Shown here one piece after another: positions 32,293 to 43,717 of a stretch of 64,000 bases of DNA. The first letter of the stretch is position 1. Each line of letters starts with the position of its first letter. The notes under the pieces are model-generated. The model was not told the origin of the DNA and searched no databases. It worked only from the letters and a program-made list of their open reading frames with translations. The stretch comes from Plotosus lineatus (taxonomy: Eukaryota; Chordata; Actinopteri; Siluriformes; Plotosidae): the NCBI GenBank assembly GCA_024760905.1, contig CM045735.1, positions 24,758,249-24,822,248 on the forward strand, written 5' to 3'. The position numbers were made by a program, and so were the translations under genes.

Positions 32293-35200
32293 CTTCTTTT
32301 CCTTTCGGCTGTTCCCTTCAGGGGTCGCCACAGCAAATGATCCGCCTTCATCTCACCCTATCCTCTGCATCTTCTATTACTCCAACTACCTACATGTCCT
32401 ACCACACCCATAAATCTTCTCTTTGGTCTTCCGCTAGACCTGCTGCCTGGTAGTTCCAACCTTAGCATCCTACTACCAGTATACTCACTATCCCTCCTCT
32501 GTACATGTCCAAACCATCTCAATCTAGCCTCTCTGACTTTGTCTCCAAAACATCTTACATGTGCTGTCCCTCTGATGTACTAATTTCTGATCCTATCCAT
32601 CCTCGTTACTCCCAAAGAGAACCTCAACATTTTCATTTCTGCTACCTCCAGCTCTGCCTCCTGTCTTTTTCTCAGTGCCACTGTTTTTAAACTATATAAC
32701 ATCGCTGGCCTCAACACTGTCTTTTACACTTTTCCTTTCATTCTTGCCGATACTCTCCTATCACACATCACACCGGACACTTTTCTCCATCCATTCCAAC
32801 CTGCCTGCACACGCTTCTTCACCTTTTTTTCCACTCTCTCCATTGCTCTGAATTGTTGAGCCTCAGTACTTAAAATCCTCCACCTTCCTTATCTCTGCTC
32901 CCTGTAACTTCACTGTTCCTCTTGGGTCCTTGTTGTTCACACACGTATTCTGTCTTACTGAGGCTAACCTTCATTCCCCTCCTTTCCAGGGTATACCTCC
33001 ACCTCTCTAGATTTTCCTGCACTTGTTCTCTGCTCTCATTGCAGATCACAATGTCATCTGCAAACATCATAGTCCATGGGGAATCTTGTCTAACCTCGTC
33101 TGTCAGCCTGTCCATCACCATAGCAAACAAGAAGGGGCTCAGAGCTGACCCTTGATGCAGTCCCACCTCCACCTTGAACTCTTCTGTCACACCGACAGCA
33201 CACCTCACCACTGTCTTACATCTCTCATACATGTCCTGCACCACTCTAACATACTTCTCTGCCACTCAAGACATCCTCATGCAATACCACAGTTACTCTA
33301 TCGGCACCCTGTCACATGCTTTCTCCAGAGCCACAGAGGCATAATGCAGCTCCCTCTGAGATTCTCTGTGCTTCTTTATTAACAACCTCAAAGCAAACAC
33401 TGTATCTGTGGTGCTCTTTCTTGGCACGAAACCAAACTGTTGTTCACAAATGCTGACCTCTGCCCTTAGCCTAGCTTCCACTATTCTTTCCCATAACTTC
33501 ATCGTATGGCTCATCAACTTTATCCCTCTGTAGTTGCCATAACTCTGCACATCTCCCTTGTTCTTAAAAATGGGCACCAGCACACTTCTCCTCCATTCCT
33601 CTGGCATCCTCTCACTCTCTAAGACCTTGTTGAATGTTCTTGTCAGAAAATCTACTGCTACCTCTCCTAGACACTTCCATACTTCCACCGGTATGTCATC
33701 AGGACCAACTGCCTTTCCACTCTTCAGCCTCTTCAAAGCCCTCCCCACTTCACCCTTACTAATCTTTGCTACTTCCTGGTCCTCAACGGTCACCTCTTCT
33801 ACTATTTTTTTCTCTCTCATTTCCCTCATTCATCAGCTCTTCAAAGTACTCTTTCCATCTTCCCAGCACACTTCTCTCATCAGTCAATACATTTCCCTCT
33901 CTGTCCTTAATCACTCTAACTTGCTGCACATCTTTCCCATCTCTATTTCTCTGCTGTGCCAACCTGTATAAATCATTTTCTCCCTCCTTACTGTCCAACC
34001 TATCATACAAGTCATCATACGTCCTCTGTTTGGCCTTTGACACCGCTACCTTTGCCTTACTCTGTGTCTCCCTGTACTCCTGTTTACCCTCTTCAGTCCT
34101 CTCAATGTCCCACTTCTTCTTAGCTAACCTCTTCCTCTGTACACACCCCTGCACTTCCTCATTCCCTCACCAGGTCTCCTTATCTTCTTTCTTTCCAGAG
34201 GACACACCAAGTACTCTCCTATCTGTCTCCCTGATCACATTTGCTGTTGTTGTCCAGTCATCTGGAAGCACTTCCTGACCACCCAAAGCCTGTTTCAACT
34301 CCTCCTTGAAGACAACATGACACTCTTCCTTTTTCAGTTTCCACCACTTTGTCTTCTGCTCTGCCTTTGCCTTCTTCACCTTCCTCACCATCAGCATCAT
34401 CCTGCACACCACCATCTTATGCTGTTTGGCAACACTCTCACCCACTACTACTTTGCAGTCACTGACTTCCTTCAAGTGTACACAAGATGTAGTATACCTG
34501 TGTGCTCTTACCTCCACTTTTATAAGTTGCCCTATGCTCCTGTCTATTCTGGAAGAAAGTATTCACCACAGGCATTTCCATCATTTCTGCAAAATCTATC
34601 AACATCTGTCCTTCTGTGTTCCTGTCCTGGATACCAAACCTGCCCATCACTTCCTCGTCCCCTCTGTTTCCTGCACCAACATGTCCATTGATGTCTGCAC
34701 CAATGACCACTCTTTCACCTCTGGGGTATTCTGCATCACTTCGTCTAACTCACTCCAAAAGCTCTCCTTCTCTTCTTGCTCACATCCTGCCTGTGGGGCA
34801 AAAGCACTAACAACATTGAACATCACACCTTCAATTTATAACTTGAGAATCATCACTCTGTCTGACACTCTTTTCACTTCTAGAACATTCCTGACAAACT
34901 CCTCCTTCAAGATGACTCCTACTCCATTTCTTTCCCATACACACCATGAAAAAAACAGCTTAAACCCTGCTCCTAAGCTTTCAGCCTTGCTACCTTTCCA
35001 CCTGGTCTCCTGGACACACAGTATGTTCACCTTCCTCCTCTGCATCATGTCAGCCAGCTGTCTATCTTTTCCTGTCATAGTTCCAACATTCAAAGTCCCT
35101 ACTCTCAGTCCTAAACTCACGCCTTTCCTCTTCTCTCTCTGCCTATGGACACGCTTCTTCGACCAACAGTAGTCCAATTTCCACCAGCACCCTGATGGCG

Positions 35201-35376
35201 GTCATTGTTAACCCGGGCCTCGGCTGATCCGGTATGAATTTCGTTTTGATCATTTGCATAACAATTTTGGCAAAAGTTTTATGCCGGATGATCTTCCTGT
35301 CGCAACCCTCTGCATTTATCCGGGTTTGGGACTGGCGTGAGGGTGAACACTGGCTTGTGCTCCCCCTCATGGCTGC
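32293..35376 (-). mobile_element. Full-length RTE LINE, copy D, with target duplication
   Basis: Flanked by 18-bp repeats differing at one base, 'attgttgtaataataatt' (32275-32292) and 'attgttgtcataataatt' (35377-35394). This fixes both ends: the minus strand starts 'gcagccatgagggggagc' at 35376 and ends in a short GAA tail. About 3.08 kb. Endonuclease LGLRVGTLNVGTM and VQETRWKG (34990-35130) and RT motifs [18 protein letters not shown] (33655-33710) and MMFADDIVICNE (33040-33080) remain. Many frameshifts; [11 protein letters not shown] has changed to ASVALEKACDR, so a catalytic aspartate of RT motif A is lost. Confidence 0.92.
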
Positions 35377-35499
35377 ATTGTTGTCATAATAATTATAATT
35401 GTTAATTAATAAAAATGTAATAATAATTATGTAATATTGTAAAGTGTTAAAAATGGGAAAATACTACACACACACACACAAACATAGACACAAACATAA

Positions 35500-35501
35500 A
35501 A

Positions 35502-35546
<45 letters not shown>

Positions 35547-35547
35547 A
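35500..35547. repeat. (AT)n microsatellite
   Basis: AT-rich dinucleotide tract directly upstream of RTE copy E; an (AC)n tract lies at 35464-35482. Confidence 0.92.
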
Positions 35548-35552
35548 GTATG

Positions 35553-36168
35553 GGGCGGGGGACAAACCAATGACCCAAATAATATGCGAATCAAAACTAA
35601 GAAATCCATACCGGATCGGTTGAGGCCCGGGTTAACAGTGACCGCCATCAGTGCTGTTAACCAACAGGGTGCTGGTGGAAATTGGACTACTGTTGGTCGA
35701 AGAAGTAGAAGAAGGAGAGGTGTGAGGCGTGTCCGCAGGGAGAGAGAGAAGAGGAAAGGCATGAGTCTAGGACTGAGAGTAGGGACTTTGAATGTTGGAA
35801 CTATGACAGGAAAAGCTAGAGAGCTGGCTGACATGATGCGGAGGAGGAAGGTGGACATACTGTGTATTCAGGAGACCAGAAGGACAGCACATGTAAGAGG
35901 TTTTGGAGACAAAGTAAGAGAGGCTAGATTGAGATGATTTGGAGATGTACAGAGGAGGGATAGTGAGTATATTGGTACTAGGATGCTAAGGTTAGAACTA
36001 CCAGGCAGAAGGCCTAGAAGAAGTCCAAAGAGAAGACTCATGGATGTGTTGAAGGAGGCCATGAAGGTAGTTGGTGTAAGAGAAGAAGATGCAGAGGATA
36101 GGGTGAGATGGAGCAGATTATTCGCTATGGTGACCCCTGAAGGGAATAGCTGAAAGGAAAAGAAGAAA
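35553..36168 (+). mobile_element. Internally deleted RTE LINE, copy E
   Basis: The 5' part (35581-35880: DRLRPGLTVTAISAVNQQ, the RRSRRRRGVRRVRRERE-like basic patch, LGLRVGTLNVGTM, DILCIQETR) joins directly to the 3' end (35881-36168: TAHVRGFGDKVREARLR, then 'gtgacccctgaagggaatag'). About 2.5 kb of endonuclease and RT are absent. The joint occurs at 'gagaccaga|aggacagcaca', where the two parental sequences share 'cag'-'ag' microhomology. The open frame 35584-35937 is a fusion of the two pieces. Such deletion derivatives can become non-autonomous families. Confidence 0.85.
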
Positions 36169-36692
36169 AAAGGCACGCAGTTTGCAGAGGCTTGCTGCAT
36201 ATGGGACTGTCTAACTCCAGACCAGTCAGGTGGTATTAATAATGTGGATGATTGGTGAATGCATAGCAAGAAGTTTGAAGATCAGAAATGAGCTCTGATG
36301 TAAATGTAAACACACCAAACTTGAATTACCCAAAGAAGAATCAAGAAGTAAAGTTTTAAAACATAAAATGTTAATAATGGAGTAACAAAACAGTCACTGG
36401 ATCTCAAAAAGCTTGACTGTGTGATATAAATGAAGTGCCCACGAAGTGGAAGGTTCTTGAGGAAGCACAGGATAAAGTTTATACATTTTTTCATCACAAA
36501 TTGAAAGCTCGAATGCCAAATGTCTGCAAGACTGTAATATCTGCAAAAAGAAGATTTTAGACAAAAGCTAAGTTTGACAGACAAAAATTATAATTTAATG
36601 TAAAAACATTTATTTCCTTCCATGTCATAAATTTGATATTCATTTTGCAACTCAGTTGATGAATGTTAGTTTTGGATTAGATGTATGTTTTC

Positions 36693-36744
<52 letters not shown>

Positions 36745-36949
36745 TTAGTTATTAAAGCATGCTAAGAAATTAAAAAGTATTGAATAGAAGAGGTCATTGT
36801 CAATAGTATTATATTGTCTTGTCATCTATATCTTCATCATGAATAAACTTAAACTTAATTTTGATTTACAGTATGTAGAATATGAAACTGACGTTTTTTC
36901 TTAACTGTGACCTCTTATCCATGTGATTTTTTTTTAGGAACAATAGAGG
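36169..36949. other. Unassigned AT-rich sequence with (GT)n
   Basis: A (GT)n microsatellite at 36694-36742. No gene-like or repeat-family structure otherwise recognised. Confidence 0.5.
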
Positions 36950-37080
36950 GCAGCATAGTCCATATATTCCTTCATTTTCTGAAATACTTGATCATAATTA
37001 GGGCCATGAGGAGGCTGGCACCCATCTTAACTGACTCTGTGGAGGGCAGAGTATACCCAGGACAGCTTGCCAGGCAATCA
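36950..37080 (+). repeat. Fish-type interspersed repeat fragment
   Basis: 'tccttcattttctgaaatac' (36968-36987) and 'agtatacccaggacagcttg' (37050-37069) resemble the 3' part of the (ATGA)n-tailed repeat at 46803-47107. Both ends lost. Confidence 0.4.
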
Positions 37081-37084
37081 CAGT

Positions 37085-37275
37085 GTAGAAACATGCTAAT
37101 GGGAATACAGCCTACTTTTGAGAAAAGTTAGCAATTGTTCCTTTACGTGCCTCTCACCACAGATGATGAGAGATATGGCCGGCCTTTGATAACCCAGTTA
37201 GTTGCACTGAAGGGATGAACCCTCGACTTTGGGATCAGTAATCCAGACCTCTACCACCAGGCCACCACTGCCCAG
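37085..37275 (-). mobile_element. SINE family 2, copy f (head half, diverged)
   Basis: Matches the head and body of the family: 'ggccggcctttgataaccca' (37178-37197) and 'accaccaggccaccactgcc' (37254-37273). The B box region is altered ('gatgaaccctcgac'), so it is unlikely to be transcribed. The RTE-like 3' half is missing and the element joins a fish-type repeat fragment. Confidence 0.72.
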
Positions 37276-37448
37276 CCACTTATTTTCGATAAGTTAAAAG
37301 GACCACTCTTACTTGTATACATTGTGTTGATAAGTGAACTGGTTCGTTTCTTCTCATCTAGTTTGTAGAAATAATAAATAATTATTCAGATTTGAATTAT
37401 CAGAAAGAATATTTAAATTTCTTCGTAAAAAGAAATATGTTTACCTTG

Positions 37449-38025
37449 CAGCTACAAGGCCAATGGGAACTAATCTGAGACATGTATTCCCACATAAAAG
37501 CATTTTGAGGTGAACCTAGCGCTGCTTTTGGAACAAGTGAAAAAGAACAACTTCATCCATCTTCCTGCTAACCAAAACCTCCCTGCAGAGAACCCAGCAT
37601 TCCCATTCCCAACTGAAAAGTGGGTGGGAGCACTGAAAATGCCAAAAGCGGAGTTCGGTGTGCAATTCCATGAACTACATGTTAATGCCAAAGATATCCG
37701 CCTTTTCCAGAACCCCTTTGTTTCCAACATCGATGAAGCCCAGCCTTCTTATCAGTTCGAGTTGGCAGAGTTACAGAACTGTGATGTCCTGAAAGATGCA
37801 TTAATGCCCAACAGTCTCATTGACTTCTATGCTGCCCTTCCAAACGACACATACCCTAACATTAAAAAACATGCAATAAAGATGTCTACACTTTTTGGCA
37901 GCACGTATATCTGTGAGCAAACCTTTTCACGCATGAAGCACCTGAAAACTCTGATGAGATCAAGATTGACAAATAAACATCTCCATCAATGTTTGAGACT
38001 GGCTGTGACTAAAAATGGAACCTGA
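37449..38025 (+). pseudogene. hAT transposase C-terminal remnant
   Basis: The 37510-38025 frame is open and ends at a TGA; homology begins earlier (LQLQGQWELI, stop, DMYSHIKAF, then a one-base shift near 37508). Landmarks: the region before the dimerisation domain (AEFGVQFHELHVNAKDIRLF), FYAALPNDTYPNIKKHAIKM, and the conserved hAT dimerisation core LFGSTYICEQTFSRMKHLK followed by SRLTNKHLHQCLRLA. These are typical of hAT transposases related to host proteins such as ZBED5, SCAND3 and GTF2IRD2. The DDE catalytic part is missing. It could be a retained host-domesticated exon, but the upstream stop and frameshift and nearby hAT terminus favour a dead transposon. Confidence 0.8.
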
Positions 38026-38585
38026 CATTAAACTTCTCACCAGCCAGATGCAGGTCCACAGTTCACACTGATGAACATATAGGTAAGCTTACTTTTCTGA
38101 CTTGAATGAGCCATTCGGAGTACAAACAAATATAAATCATAATGAAATCTACTGGGATAAAAGCCGTTCTACAACCATACTATACTGAAATGTATTGTGT
38201 TGGTAGGTGTATCAATTCGGTTTCTTAGCCTGCTTGCTTTCTGGTTTTCACAGTTAAGTTGATGAGAGAGAGCTGAAAACAGTGGTGTCTACAAGAAAGT
38301 TAATGTTCCATGGTCTTTTTTCTGTGAAAAACTTGAAAAGGGTTTTTGGTTATTATTTATTTCATAAATAGTGTTAGTTATTTCATTAATAGTGTTATTA
38401 TTTATTTTCTGATTTTTTTTCTTGTCAAGATCCCAAGGGTTAATATTTGATTATGTGTTGCTTTCTCGAAAACAATAAATGTTTATGTTTAGGCACCTCT
38501 GTGATCGTCACACTTTTTGTTACAAATTGACCCTGGCCCCCCCCGTCCGAGAAGAGAAAAGTTATTTGGCCCTCATAGGAAAAAG
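38026..38585 (+). mobile_element. hAT element 3' flank, split by an RTE insertion
   Basis: Sequence downstream of the transposase remnant. The hAT right terminus appears beyond the RTE insertion at 41738-41751 as 'tttggggacccctg', the inverted form of the common hAT end 'caggggtcccca'. I therefore read 38026-38585 and 41730-41751 as one element's 3' UTR. The left end of the element was not found. Confidence 0.6.
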
Positions 38586-41500
38586 GTGGGGGGGGCACTA
38601 ACCAGTGTCTCTCCCCCTCATGCCGGTCCCAAGCCCGGAGAAATGCAGAGGGTTGTGTCAGGAAGGGCATCCGACGTAAAACCAATGCCAATTACTTAAA
38701 ATGCAAATCAAAAGTATTACCTCCATACCGGATCGGTCGAGGCCCGGGTTAACAACGACCGCCATCAGTGCTGTCAATCAACAGGGTGCTGATGGAAATT
38801 GGACTACTGTTGGTCGAAGACGTCGAAGAAGGAGAGGTGGGAGGCGTGTCCGTAGGCAGAGAGAGAAGAGGAAAGGCATGAGTCTAGGACTGAGAGTGGG
38901 GACTTTGAATGTTGGAACTATGCACAGAAAAGGTAGCGAGCTGGTTGACATGATGCAGAGGAGGAAGGTGGACATACTGTGTGTTCAGGAGACCAGGTGG
39001 AAAGGTAGCAAAGCTAAAAGCTTAGGAGCAGGGTTTAAGCTATTTTATCACGGTGTGGATGGGAGGAGAAATGGAGTCGGAGTCATCTTGAAGGAGGAGT
39101 TTGTCAGGAATGTTCTAAAAGTGAAAAGAGTGTCAGACAGAGTGATGAGTCTCAAGTTAGAAATTGAAGGTGTAATGCTCAATGTTGTTAGTGCTTATGC
39201 CCCACAGGCAGGATGTGAGCTAGAAGAGAAGGAGAGATTCTGGAGTGATTTAGATGAAGTGATGCAGAGTACCACCAGAGGTGAAAGAGTGGTCATTGGT
39301 GCAGACTTCAATGGACATGTTGGTGCAGGAAACAGAGGGGACGAGGAAGTGATGGGCAGGTTTGGTATCCAGGACAGGAGCATGAAGGACAGATGTTGAT
39401 AGATTTTGCAAAAAGGATGGAAATGGCTGTGGTGAATACTTTCTTCGAGAAGAAACAGGAGCATAGGGTGACTTATAAAGCGGAGGTAGGAGCACACAGG
39501 TAGACTACATCTTGTGTAGGCGATGTAATTTGAAGGAAGTCAGTGACTGCAAAGTCATCGTGGGTGAGAGTGTTGCCAAACAGCATAGGATGGTGGTGTG
39601 CAGGATGACTCTGATGGTGAGAAAGGTGAAAAAGGCAAAGGCAGAGCAGAAGACAAGGTGGTGGAAGCTGAAAAGGAAGAGTGTCGTGTTGTCTTCAAGG
39701 AGGAGTTGAAACAGGCTTTGGGTGGCCAGGAAGTGCTTCCAAATGACTGGACAACCACAGCAAATGTGATCAGGGACACAGGTAGGAGAGTACTTGGTGT
39801 GTCCTCTGGAAGGAAAGTAGATAAGGAGACTTGGTGGTGGAATGAGGAAGTGCAGGAGTGTGTACAAAGGAAGAGGTTAGCCAAGAAGAAGTGGGACATT
39901 GAGAGGACCGAAGAGAGTAAACAGGAGTACAGGGAGACACAGCGTAAGGCGAAAGTAGCAGTGGCTAAGGCCAAACAGAGGGCATATGATGACTTGTATG
40001 ATAGGTTGGGTAGTAAAGAGGGAGAAAATGATCTATACAGGTTGGCACAGCAGAGAAATAGAGATGGGAAGGACATGCAGCAAGTTAGATTGATAAAGGA
40101 CAGAGAGGGAACTCTATTGACTAATGACAGAAGTGTGCTGGGAAGATGGAAAGAGTACTTTGAAGAGCTGATGAATGAGGAAAATGAGAGAGAAAAAAGA
40201 GTAGAAGAGGTAACCATTGAGGAGCAGGATGTAGCAAAGATCAGTAAGGGTGAAGTGAGAAGGGCATTGAAGAGGATGAAGAATTCTCAGGCAGTTGGTC
40301 CTGATGATATACCTGTGGAGGTATGGAAGTGTCTAGGAGAGGTAGCAGTAGATTTTCTGACAAGAACATTCAACAAGGTACTAGAGAGTGAGCAGATGCC
40401 GGAGGAGTGGAGGGGAAGTGTGCTGGTGCCCATTTTTAAGAACAAGGGAGACGTGCAGAGTTGCAGCAACTACAGAGGGATAAAGTTGATGAGCCATACG
40501 ATGAAGTTATGGGAAAGAATAGTGGAAGCTAGACTAAGGGCAGAGGTCAGCATTTGTGAACAACAGTTTGGTTTCATGCCAAGAAAGAGCACCACAGATG
40601 CAATGTTTGCCTTGAGGATGATAATAGAGAAGTACAGAGAGGGTCAGAGGGAGCTACATTGTGCCTTTGTGGATTTGGAGAAAGCATATGACAGGGTGCC
40701 AAGAGAAGAACTGTGGTATTGCATGAGGAAGTCTGGAGTGGCAGAGAAGTATGTTAGAGTGGTGCAGGACATGTATGAGAGATGTAAGACAGTGGTGAGG
40801 TGCGCTGTCGGTGTGACCGGCAATTCAAGGTGGAGGTGGGACTGCATCAAGGGTCAGCTCTGAGCCCCTTCTTGTTTGCTATGGTGATGGACAGGCTGAC
40901 AGACGAGGTGAGACAAGAATCTCCATGGACTATGATGTTTGCAGATGACATTGTGATCTGTAGTGAGAGCAGAGAACAAGTGCAGGAAAATCTAGAGAGG
41001 TGGAGGTATGCCCTGGAAAGGAGAGGAATGAAGGTTAGCCTCAGAAAATCAGAATACATGTGTGTGAATGAGAAGGACCCAGGAGGAACGGTGATGTTAC
41101 AGGGAGCAGAGATAACGAAGGTGGAGGATTTTAAGTACTTAGGCTCAACAATCCAGAGCAATGGAGAGTGTGGAAAAGAGGTGAAGAAGCGTGTGCAGGC
41201 AGGCTGGAATGGTTGGAGAAAAGTATCCGGTGTGATGTGCGATAGGAGAGTGTCAGCAAGAATGAAGGGAAAAGTGTACAAGATGGTGGTGAGGCCAGCG
41301 ATGTTGTATGGCTTAGAAACAGTGGCGCTGAGGAAAAGGCAGGAGGCAGAGCTGGAGGTAGCGGAGATGAAAATGTTGAGGTTCTCCCTGGGAGTAACGA
41401 GGATGGATAGGATCAGAAATGAGTATATCAGAGGGACAGCCCACGTAAGATGTTTTGGAGACAAAGTCAGAGAGGCTAGATTGAGATGGTTTGGACATGT

Positions 41501-41729
41501 ACAGAGGAGGGATAGTGAGTATATTGGCAGTAGGATGCTGAGGTTGGAACTACCAGGCAGAAGGCCTCGAGGAAGACCGAAGAAGAGATTTATGGATGTG
41601 GTGAAGGAAGACATGAAGGTCGTTGGAGTCAGAAAAGAAGATGCGGAGGACAGGGTGAGGTGGAGGCGGATGATTTGCTGTGGCGACCCCTGAAGGGAGC
41701 AGCCGAAAGTAAAAGAAGAAGAAGAAGAA
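38586..41729 (+). mobile_element. Near full-length RTE LINE, copy E2, inserted in a hAT element
   Basis: Flanked by 8-bp repeats 'ggaaaaag' (38578-38585 and 41730-41737). Lacks only about 12 bases of the family 5' end. The 5' UTR includes 'gggttgtgtcaggaagggca' (38649-38668). The 3' end is 'gtggcgacccctgaagggag' (41680-41699) and an (AAG)n tail. About 3.14 kb; one of the two best copies in the window, in the plus orientation. It separates the hAT coding remnant from the hAT right terminus, so it is younger than that element. Confidence 0.92.
38701..41693 (+). pseudogene. RTE endonuclease/reverse transcriptase, four frameshifts
   Basis: Starts with an ATG at 38701 and the basic region GRRRRRRRGGRRVRRQREKR, then [68 protein letters not shown] (about 40288-40347), [40 protein letters not shown] (40663-40722), [18 protein letters not shown] (40841-40894), MMFADDIVICSE (40931-40966). 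C-terminal [20 protein letters not shown]. Frameshifts lie near 39385, 39480, 39670 and 40820; otherwise almost no stop codons, indicating a recent insertion. It would act in cis on its own RNA in the nucleus. Confidence 0.88.
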
Positions 41730-41889
41730 GGAAAAAGTTTGGGGACCCCTGCTTTAATGAATAGCCTGCAAAAACAAGGTAAGTCATATGTGACAGTCTT
41801 TATAGTAACCAGATCTCATCCCTCCTCTACCATATACCCTCATTTAACTGGAGCACAACATGCATTGATCATGGCAGAGAGGTGTGGAA

Positions 41890-42150
41890 TTCAGTCTACG
41901 GAAGGGCTTCGGCATTTTTACATGGAAAATGGGTCAAAATCCTATGAAAATTCGGAATACTTTCGGAATGTTCATGGAATGTACGGAACAGACAAGGCAA
42001 AGTACTGCAAAACTACAGTACAAATTTCGTAAAACATACGGACAAGCCCACGGATGAACTGCGAAACAAGTACAAATAGCTATGGATTGCAAGGGAAGAC
42101 TTTTGGATAATTCACGGATCATTCACAGAAAGCACGGAACACTCGACGAA
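41890..42150. repeat. Left subterminal array of CGGAA/TTCCG-type motifs
   Basis: Repeated short words such as 'tacggaa', 'ttcggaat', 'acggac' and 'cacggat' occur every 10-25 bp, for example at 41898, 41952, 41963, 41982, 42037, 42051, 42113 and 42135. They mirror a denser set at the other end and are likely binding sites for the element's own proteins. Confidence 0.6.
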
Positions 42151-42406
42151 TAACTACGACACTAATCCATTTGAGAAGGAAGAGCTTCAAGTATGATTGT
42201 GGAAACATGCAGAATGAATGCAGAACGTTTATGTTCAAAATGAAATGACTGAGGAATACCTAGCGTAACCACGTTTCAATCTGGAAAAATCAGCAAAGAT
42301 CAAAGGATTTTCATCTGATCCCACCTATAAATTTGTGGATTCAACCAACGAATCTCATTCTGCCAAGTGAACACGTACTGGAAACACCTCAAGAAGCTTT
42401 CCCAAA

Positions 42407-43717
42407 ATGGACAAGGTTAGAGAAATGGCTGACTTGGAACTGCTACACATGCTGCTGTTGCTTCACCAATACACCAAGATGTGATGAGATGACCGCAGAG
42501 GATGACCGAAAAAAAAAAGGAGATACACACCCAAACACTTCTGGGTACATTCATGGCTGGCGGTGGAAAGAAGAATTGGCCTTGGGAATTATGAGAACCT
42601 CATGGAGGAGCTCTGTATTGAAGACAAGCAGTCCTTCATCAACTATCTCCTGGTCCCACCTGAGCTGTTTGACGAGTTGCTGACGGTTTTGGCTCCTCGA
42701 CTGACATAGAAGGATACAGACTTCAGAAGCGCACTCAGTACTGGTCCGAAACTAGCTGTCACCATGTGTCATCTGGCCTCGGGCGACAAGTATCCAACTC
42801 TGGCCTTCAACTTCAGGGTATCTCATCACACCATCGCAAGTTTCCTACCAGAGGTCTGTCAAGCCATCATCAATCACTACAAATACGAGGTCATACAGTG
42901 TCCACATATTGTGCAGGAATGGAAATCACTCAGCTGGGATTTCCAGCATAAATGGAACCTGCCTCATGCCATTGGAGCCTTGGATGGGAAACACATTGCC
43001 ATTAGAAAACTACCATCTTATGGAACCTTTTACCACAACTACAAGGGACTTTTCTCCATTGTTCTGCTAGAACTGGTAGACGCCAACTACAGGTTCCTAT
43101 GGATAGATGTCGGTGGCATGGGCCACATGTCTGATGCCCAGATATTCAATGCCTTAGAGCTCGAAGAATGCATCGAAGATGGTACCATCAATTTCCCCAC
43201 ACCAGAGCCTCTGCCCCAAGACGACACTGACATGCCATACTTCATTCTTGAGGACGATGCTTTTGCTCTCAGGAAGTACCTCATGAAGCCATATTCCAGG
43301 CGAGCCCTTACAGAGGAAGAATTGGCGTACAAGTACAGGATACCCAGAGCACATCGAGTGGTTGAGAATGCATTTGACATCTTGGCCAATCGCTGGCAGT
43401 TCCTACTGTCTACACTGCAACAATGACCAGATGTCGTCAGACTTATGGTTGAAGCTGCTGTCTGTCTTCATAACATCATGAGGATGAGATACACTGTCGC
43501 CCAGGATGCAGTTTTGGACTGAGAAGATGATGACCACAACATTATTCCAGGCCAGTGGCATAAAACGGCTGATTTGTATGACTTGGAACATGTAGTGGGT
43601 CCCAACAGAGACACTATAGAGGCCAAGAAACAGTGAGAGTACTTGAAGCTCTACTTCAACAGTGAAGTTGGACAAGTCTCTTTGCAGCCGTATGCCACCA
43701 GCCAGGAGCAAGTGTGA
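42407..43717 (+). pseudogene. Harbinger (HARBI1-like) transposase, disabled by in-frame stops
   Basis: A DDE_4-type transposase that would cut at the element ends. The ATG at 42407 opens a frame MDKVREMADLELLHMLLLLH that stays in register to TGA at 43715-43717 (436 codons). Domain order: HTH-like N-terminal region (LLVPPELFDELLTVLAPRLT, DKYPTLAFNFRVSHHTIASF), then catalytic parts ALDGKHIAIRK (first D), WIDVGGMGHMSDAQIFNA (second D), HRVVENAFDILANRWQ (E). Six internal stops, five of them TGA (42482-42487 two in a row, about 42500, 43425, near 43520 and 43635) plus TAG near 42705. No frameshift. The TGA cluster sits in an otherwise Arg/Lys-rich patch, consistent with CGA arginine codons lost by CpG deamination. 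Confidence 0.88.
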
